Source: CAYRFQ01 sp964423615 (GTDB lineage Bacteria; Planctomycetota; Planctomycetia; Gemmatales; Gemmataceae). Taken from it: DNA of 26,415 nt. The notes under the pieces are model-generated. The model was not told the origin of the DNA and did not search any database. It saw nothing but the letters and a program-made list of their open reading frames with translations. Position numbers and translations under genes: made by a program. This document shows positions 23,166 through 26,415 of this stretch, one piece after another (positions within the stretch are counted from its first letter, which is position 1; every line of letters starts with the position of its first letter). The stretch is from positions 1 through 26,415 of the forward strand of contig CAYRFQ010000106.1 in the NCBI GenBank assembly GCA_964423615.1, written 5' to 3'.

Positions 23166-26090
23166 CTACTCCAACAAACTCACCTTCCCCGTACTCCCAT
23201 CAACATGCAACCGTTGCCCGGTCGTCAATTGTTTATGAATCTCCGGCAGACAAGCCACCGCGGGCAATCCAAATTCACGAGCGAGAATCGCTCCATGCGA
23301 AAGCATCCCTCCCGTTTCCATGATCAGTCCTTGGGCCTGCGAAAACAGCGGAGTCCAGGCCGGATCCGTCGTCGGACACACCAAAATAAACGGTTCTCCA
23401 ATGGGAACGCTGGTGGAGGGTTCGTCGAGCACGAGAGCCGGTCCTTCGGCCACACCTGCCGAAAGCGGGATGCCCTGAAGCGTGTCGGTCGGAAAAGCCT
23501 CTTCGGGTCGTCCGATGGCTCCGAGGTTGTCGCTAAAAAGGACCTGCGGAACATAGAGCTTCAACAATAGATCACGCCGCCGCCGCCGCTCGTTGATGAC
23601 GTCCGTGAAATCATGTCCCTTGAGTAACTCGGGAAGCTCCCTGAACTCCAAATAAAATAGGCCACCGTCGAGACGATAGCGCGTATCGAGTTCGACCAGG
23701 TATTTCCGGATTAACGCATAGCCACGCATCAAATGATGCTTGGCCGTTTCCCGTAGAGATAGATTCGTCCGGAGGTTTTGCAAAGCTTGTTCGATCACAC
23801 GTCGTTGCCGTGGCTGGAGGTCGTACTCGTCAAGCGGTGAGAAATTAGGAGCGTCCTCTTGCTTGCCCTCCTCTGAGGGAGCAGCTTCGGCCCGTCCCTC
23901 GGTCGAAGTCGCGAGTTTCTGCTGGGCTTGGTGATACATCGCTGCGTCTCTCAATTCTTCAAGGAGTTCCGGAGTTTCCAACCAACGAGGATTGGCCAAC
24001 TCCATTTCGAGTTGCCCACGATGTCCGAACTGTTCGAGAAATTGTTCCTGGTCGAGTCTTCCTTGTAAAAAGGCTTCCATCCCTCCGGCGAGGTCGGCGA
24101 CCGGCTCGGGCTTGACCCCCATAACCATCTTTCGCAATTTTTCCCTCGCGTGTTGTTGCATCTCCTTGAGCCGAGGAACGGCTTTCCTCATCGTCGCTTG
24201 CACATTCGTGGCTCCGGCGAGTTCGGCTTGAGATCGCTCCGTCCCAATCCGCGCGAGTATGCGTTCCAACTCGCGCATGGAAAGGTCGGCGAGGGCGGCC
24301 GGTTTGAGGCTGTGTCGGGCGAAATCGTAGAGCGTACGTTGAATCCAGAATTTCAGCCGCTCGAACAACTTACGCGAGTCGACCAGATCTAACGGCTTGT
24401 CGATTTCCTTTTTCGCCTCTTCGACGAAAGGAGGCACGATTCGCTCGCGAAAACGTCGGACGAACGTCTGGAGGTACCAACGCAGTTTCACGGCGTTCCG
24501 CATGACCTTATAAAAAATGATCGGAAAGAACGCCCAGAGTTTCCACGAGGCACGCGCCGGGTTGAAGCGGGCTTCGGGATACAGGGCCTTTTGGGGATCT
24601 TCCTTGAGTTCGGCAAACGGGTGCTCGAACGGCAACGCCTTGAACAGCATCAACGGTTCACGCGACAGGTTGCAATACGGCCTTCCGCAAACCAAATCGA
24701 AGATCCCAAGGTCGTCGAGAATCGGGGCCGGGTCGAAACCGAAGTCGCGATACATCCGCCCGAAGCCACCCGTTCCCGACATGAATTCCTGGACGATGCT
24801 CCAGGTCATGGGAGTCGGGGCCGGCAGAATCTCGGCAAGGTTATAACGGCTCCACACTGTCCCTCGCGGGTCGGCGAGCTTCTGGAGGCGTTCGATTTCC
24901 TCCTTGCGGACGTGTTCGAGTGCTTCGTCCTCGGCGAGTTTGTGGTATCGGATCGGTCGCGACTGCAACAGGTAAAATTCCCCACCGGCAAAACCCCATT
25001 CGATGTCGCAAGGCTCGTGGAAATACGCCTCGACCTTCAATCCGAGTTGAATGAGTTCGTGGAGTTGTTCGTCCGTGAGCGTCGGACTCGAAGGATCGAG
25101 AGCAATACGCTGCACGTCGCCGGCCAACGGGCTGGGCATGATCAATGGCTTCTCGACGATGTGTCGTTCGATGATCTCCGGATCCATTTGGTCCCGAGAT
25201 ATGTAGAACCGGTCCGGCGTAACTTGGCCCAGAACGACCGCTTCACCAAGCCCGTACGCGGCTTCGATCACCATCTGCGGAACATCGGGGTTTACGGGAT
25301 GTTTCGTGAACATCACTCCCGACACTTCCGACGGACACATGACCTGGACCGTGACCGCCGTACCGTGCAATCCGGTGATGTTGTGGTGTTCGCGGTAGGC
25401 GATGGCCCGTTCGTTGTTCCACGATCGAAAGACCGCCGCAATCGCCAGAAACAACATCTTGAACGGCTCCGTCGGCATCTCCTCGTTCGTGCGGTGTTGG
25501 TACGTCTGGCGAAAGCGTTCGCACAACGTCTCGATCCCGGAATCATCGAGTTCGTCTTCCGACGTCAAGCCACTCTCCTCGAGCAATCCCGACAAGACCG
25601 CCGCATACGTGTGCTCCGGTATTCCACCAACGGTCTTGCCGAACGTCACGAGGAAGTCACGATACGCCCACCACGCCGCCCTCGGATTCTGAATCCGTTC
25701 CCCAATCAACTTGACGCATTCGGGATTGAGTCCGACGTTGAGGATCGTGTCCATCATTCCCGGCATGGACGTCTCGGCCCCGGACCGCACCGCCACCAAC
25801 AGAGGGTTATCGCCTTCGCCGAATCGTCGATCGATCATCGCCTGAAGACGACCAATATGGAAACGCACTTGTTCGCGAAGCCCTTCGGGCCAGGTCTGAT
25901 TGTGTTCCCGATACAACCGACAACACTCCGTCGAGATGGTAAACCCCGGCGGCACTCTAAGGCCCGCTTTCGTCATCTCGGCCAGACTCGCTCCCTTACC
26001 CCCAACCAAGTGCCGGATATCGTTCGAACCATCGGCCTGTCCATTACCGAAGAAGTATATCCAAGGCGCGGAGTTATCATTATCGATCAT
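23166..26090 (-). CDS. PEP-synthase/rifampicin-phosphotransferase-like enzyme
   Basis: 974 residues from the ATG at 26090 (MIDNDNSAPWIYFFG); in-frame GTG and ATG starts at 26129 and 26123 are less likely. Residues about 20-390 are the ATP-grasp domain, with GGKGASLAEM, VPPGF, VRSGAETSMPGMMDTILNVG and a GLGEAVVLGQVTPD segment. The middle (400-830) is helical and basic, unlike typical pyruvate phosphate dikinase. The C-terminal swivel domain has TGGMLSHGAILAREFGLPAV, with the phospho-accepting histidine at about residue 932, and it ends soon after at GKVSLLE. The PEP/pyruvate TIM-barrel domain is missing. So it can form a phosphohistidine from ATP and pass it to some acceptor, as rifampicin phosphotransferase does, or feed another partner. 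The substrate is not predictable. Confidence 0.85.
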   Translation of the reverse strand: MIDNDNSAPWIYFFGNGQADGSNDIRHLVGGKGASLAEMTKAGLRVPPGFTISTECCRLYREHNQTWPEGLREQVRFHIGRLQAMIDRRFGEGDNPLLVAVRSGAETSMPGMMDTILNVGLNPECVKLIGERIQNPRAAWWAYRDFLVTFGKTVGGIPEHTYAAVLSGLLEESGLTSEDELDDSGIETLCERFRQTYQHRTNEEMPTEPFKMLFLAIAAVFRSWNNERAIAYREHHNITGLHGTAVTVQVMCPSEVSGVMFTKHPVNPDVPQMVIEAAYGLGEAVVLGQVTPDRFYISRDQMDPEIIERHIVEKPLIMPSPLAGDVQRIALDPSSPTLTDEQLHELIQLGLKVEAYFHEPCDIEWGFAGGEFYLLQSRPIRYHKLAEDEALEHVRKEEIERLQKLADPRGTVWSRYNLAEILPAPTPMTWSIVQEFMSGTGGFGRMYRDFGFDPAPILDDLGIFDLVCGRPYCNLSREPLMLFKALPFEHPFAELKEDPQKALYPEARFNPARASWKLWAFFPIIFYKVMRNAVKLRWYLQTFVRRFRERIVPPFVEEAKKEIDKPLDLVDSRKLFERLKFWIQRTLYDFARHSLKPAALADLSMRELERILARIGTERSQAELAGATNVQATMRKAVPRLKEMQQHAREKLRKMVMGVKPEPVADLAGGMEAFLQGRLDQEQFLEQFGHRGQLEMELANPRWLETPELLEELRDAAMYHQAQQKLATSTEGRAEAAPSEEGKQEDAPNFSPLDEYDLQPRQRRVIEQALQNLRTNLSLRETAKHHLMRGYALIRKYLVELDTRYRLDGGLFYLEFRELPELLKGHDFTDVINERRRRRDLLLKLYVPQVLFSDNLGAIGRPEEAFPTDTLQGIPLSAGVAEGPALVLDEPSTSVPIGEPFILVCPTTDPAWTPLFSQAQGLIMETGGMLSHGAILAREFGLPAVACLPEIHKQLTTGQRLHVDGSTGKVSLLE

Positions 26091-26250
26091 CGTTGGATGT
26101 CCTTTCGAAAGGTCGAATCTCATGAGCACTGTTAGGATAAGAGGTCGTGCTCGGAAGGACTATTAAGAAGGGCGCAGCCAACGAACTAAAGTACCAAGCA
26201 CACTCCGTGTGCCGTCCACCTGTCTTGGTCGAAAAGTAGCAGGCCCACTC

Positions 26251-26415
26251 GGGCAGTCGGCTAAATAAATGGCGTGTTTTCGATTCTCAGCCCCGAAGGG
26301 GCGAAAGATCCTAGCCGTGGGTGGGAACCCACGGAACTCTTTGGGCAGTCGGATAAACAAGAGTCGTGTTTTTAACTTTCAGCCCCGAAGGGGCGAAAGA
26401 TCCTAGCCGTGGGTG
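26251..26415. repeat. 92-bp tandem repeat, running off the window
   Basis: The unit starting gggcagtcgg at 26251 recurs at 26343 with about 90 percent visible identity; the second copy is cut by the window end at unit position 73. Each unit carries two hairpins: agccccgaaggggcg, and ccgtgggt pairing with acccacgg. The region 26091-26250 before it holds the phrase cacactccgtgtgccgtcc and no gene. Confidence 0.8.

Noticed and set aside
24591..26135. Long plus-strand open frame of 514 codons
   Set aside because: It is antisense to the dikinase gene, is rich in Arg/His without any domain, and is a by-product of GC-biased codon use.

Overview
The window looks like chromosomal sequence from a planctomycete, most likely a Gemmatales/Gemmataceae-like lineage. 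The genus is not assignable by eye. The indications are a secreted WD40 protein with the C-terminal helical domain typical of that group, a multi-zinc-ribbon coiled-coil giant, an FHA-GAF-HD-GYP protein, long gene-poor stretches full of dispersed palindromes, and a lipoprotein-type TolC homologue. It is a draft contig: a 100-N scaffold gap lies at 11903-12002.

Region 1 (1-3960) is the most unusual part. It is an array of three polymorphic-toxin tips with immunity genes, all on the minus strand. Each tip starts with the same recombination head (residues FVEGVSVARHLQRSR...). The heads lead into three unrelated C-termini: a colicin E5-like RNase (3298-3933), an HNH nuclease behind a repeated NEINH linker (1714-2406), and an unknown Q-rich/helical tip (679-1194). 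Likely immunity genes follow each tip, one with an ATGA overlap. The two distal tips have no proper start codon and look like silent spare cassettes. Each unit ends tail-to-tail against a plus-strand fragment of one small protein family ('X', at 3-313, 1172-1264 and 2390-2476).

Region 2 (4173-13044) holds a secreted WD40 protein, a TPR protein, a 1.46-kb gene-free stretch with a 50-bp inverted-repeat element, the FHA-GAF-HD-GYP protein, and the zinc-ribbon/coiled-coil gene that contains the N gap. A 252-bp tandem repeat around the gap predicts that its true size is 72 nt, which restores one continuous reading frame.

Region 3 (13.0-17.2 kb) has a CAU-anticodon tRNA, a decayed ICMT-like methyltransferase, a small terminal-inverted-repeat element, two tandem paralogous four-helix membrane proteins and an ADP-ribosylglycohydrolase.

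Region 4 (17.2-20.0 kb) has a single-chain fusion of a cysteine-dioxygenase-type cupin with a SAM methyltransferase, followed by an EamA/DMT-type transporter. This is a plausible small pathway for making and exporting an oxidised, methylated thiol-derived metabolite.

Region 5 (20.0-26.4 kb) has inverted-repeat elements and a strong palindrome, a small membrane protein, a TolC-family outer-membrane lipoprotein, a convergent PEP-synthase/rifampicin-phosphotransferase-like enzyme, and 92-bp tandem repeats running off the end. All family assignments are by eye from motifs; no database search was run.
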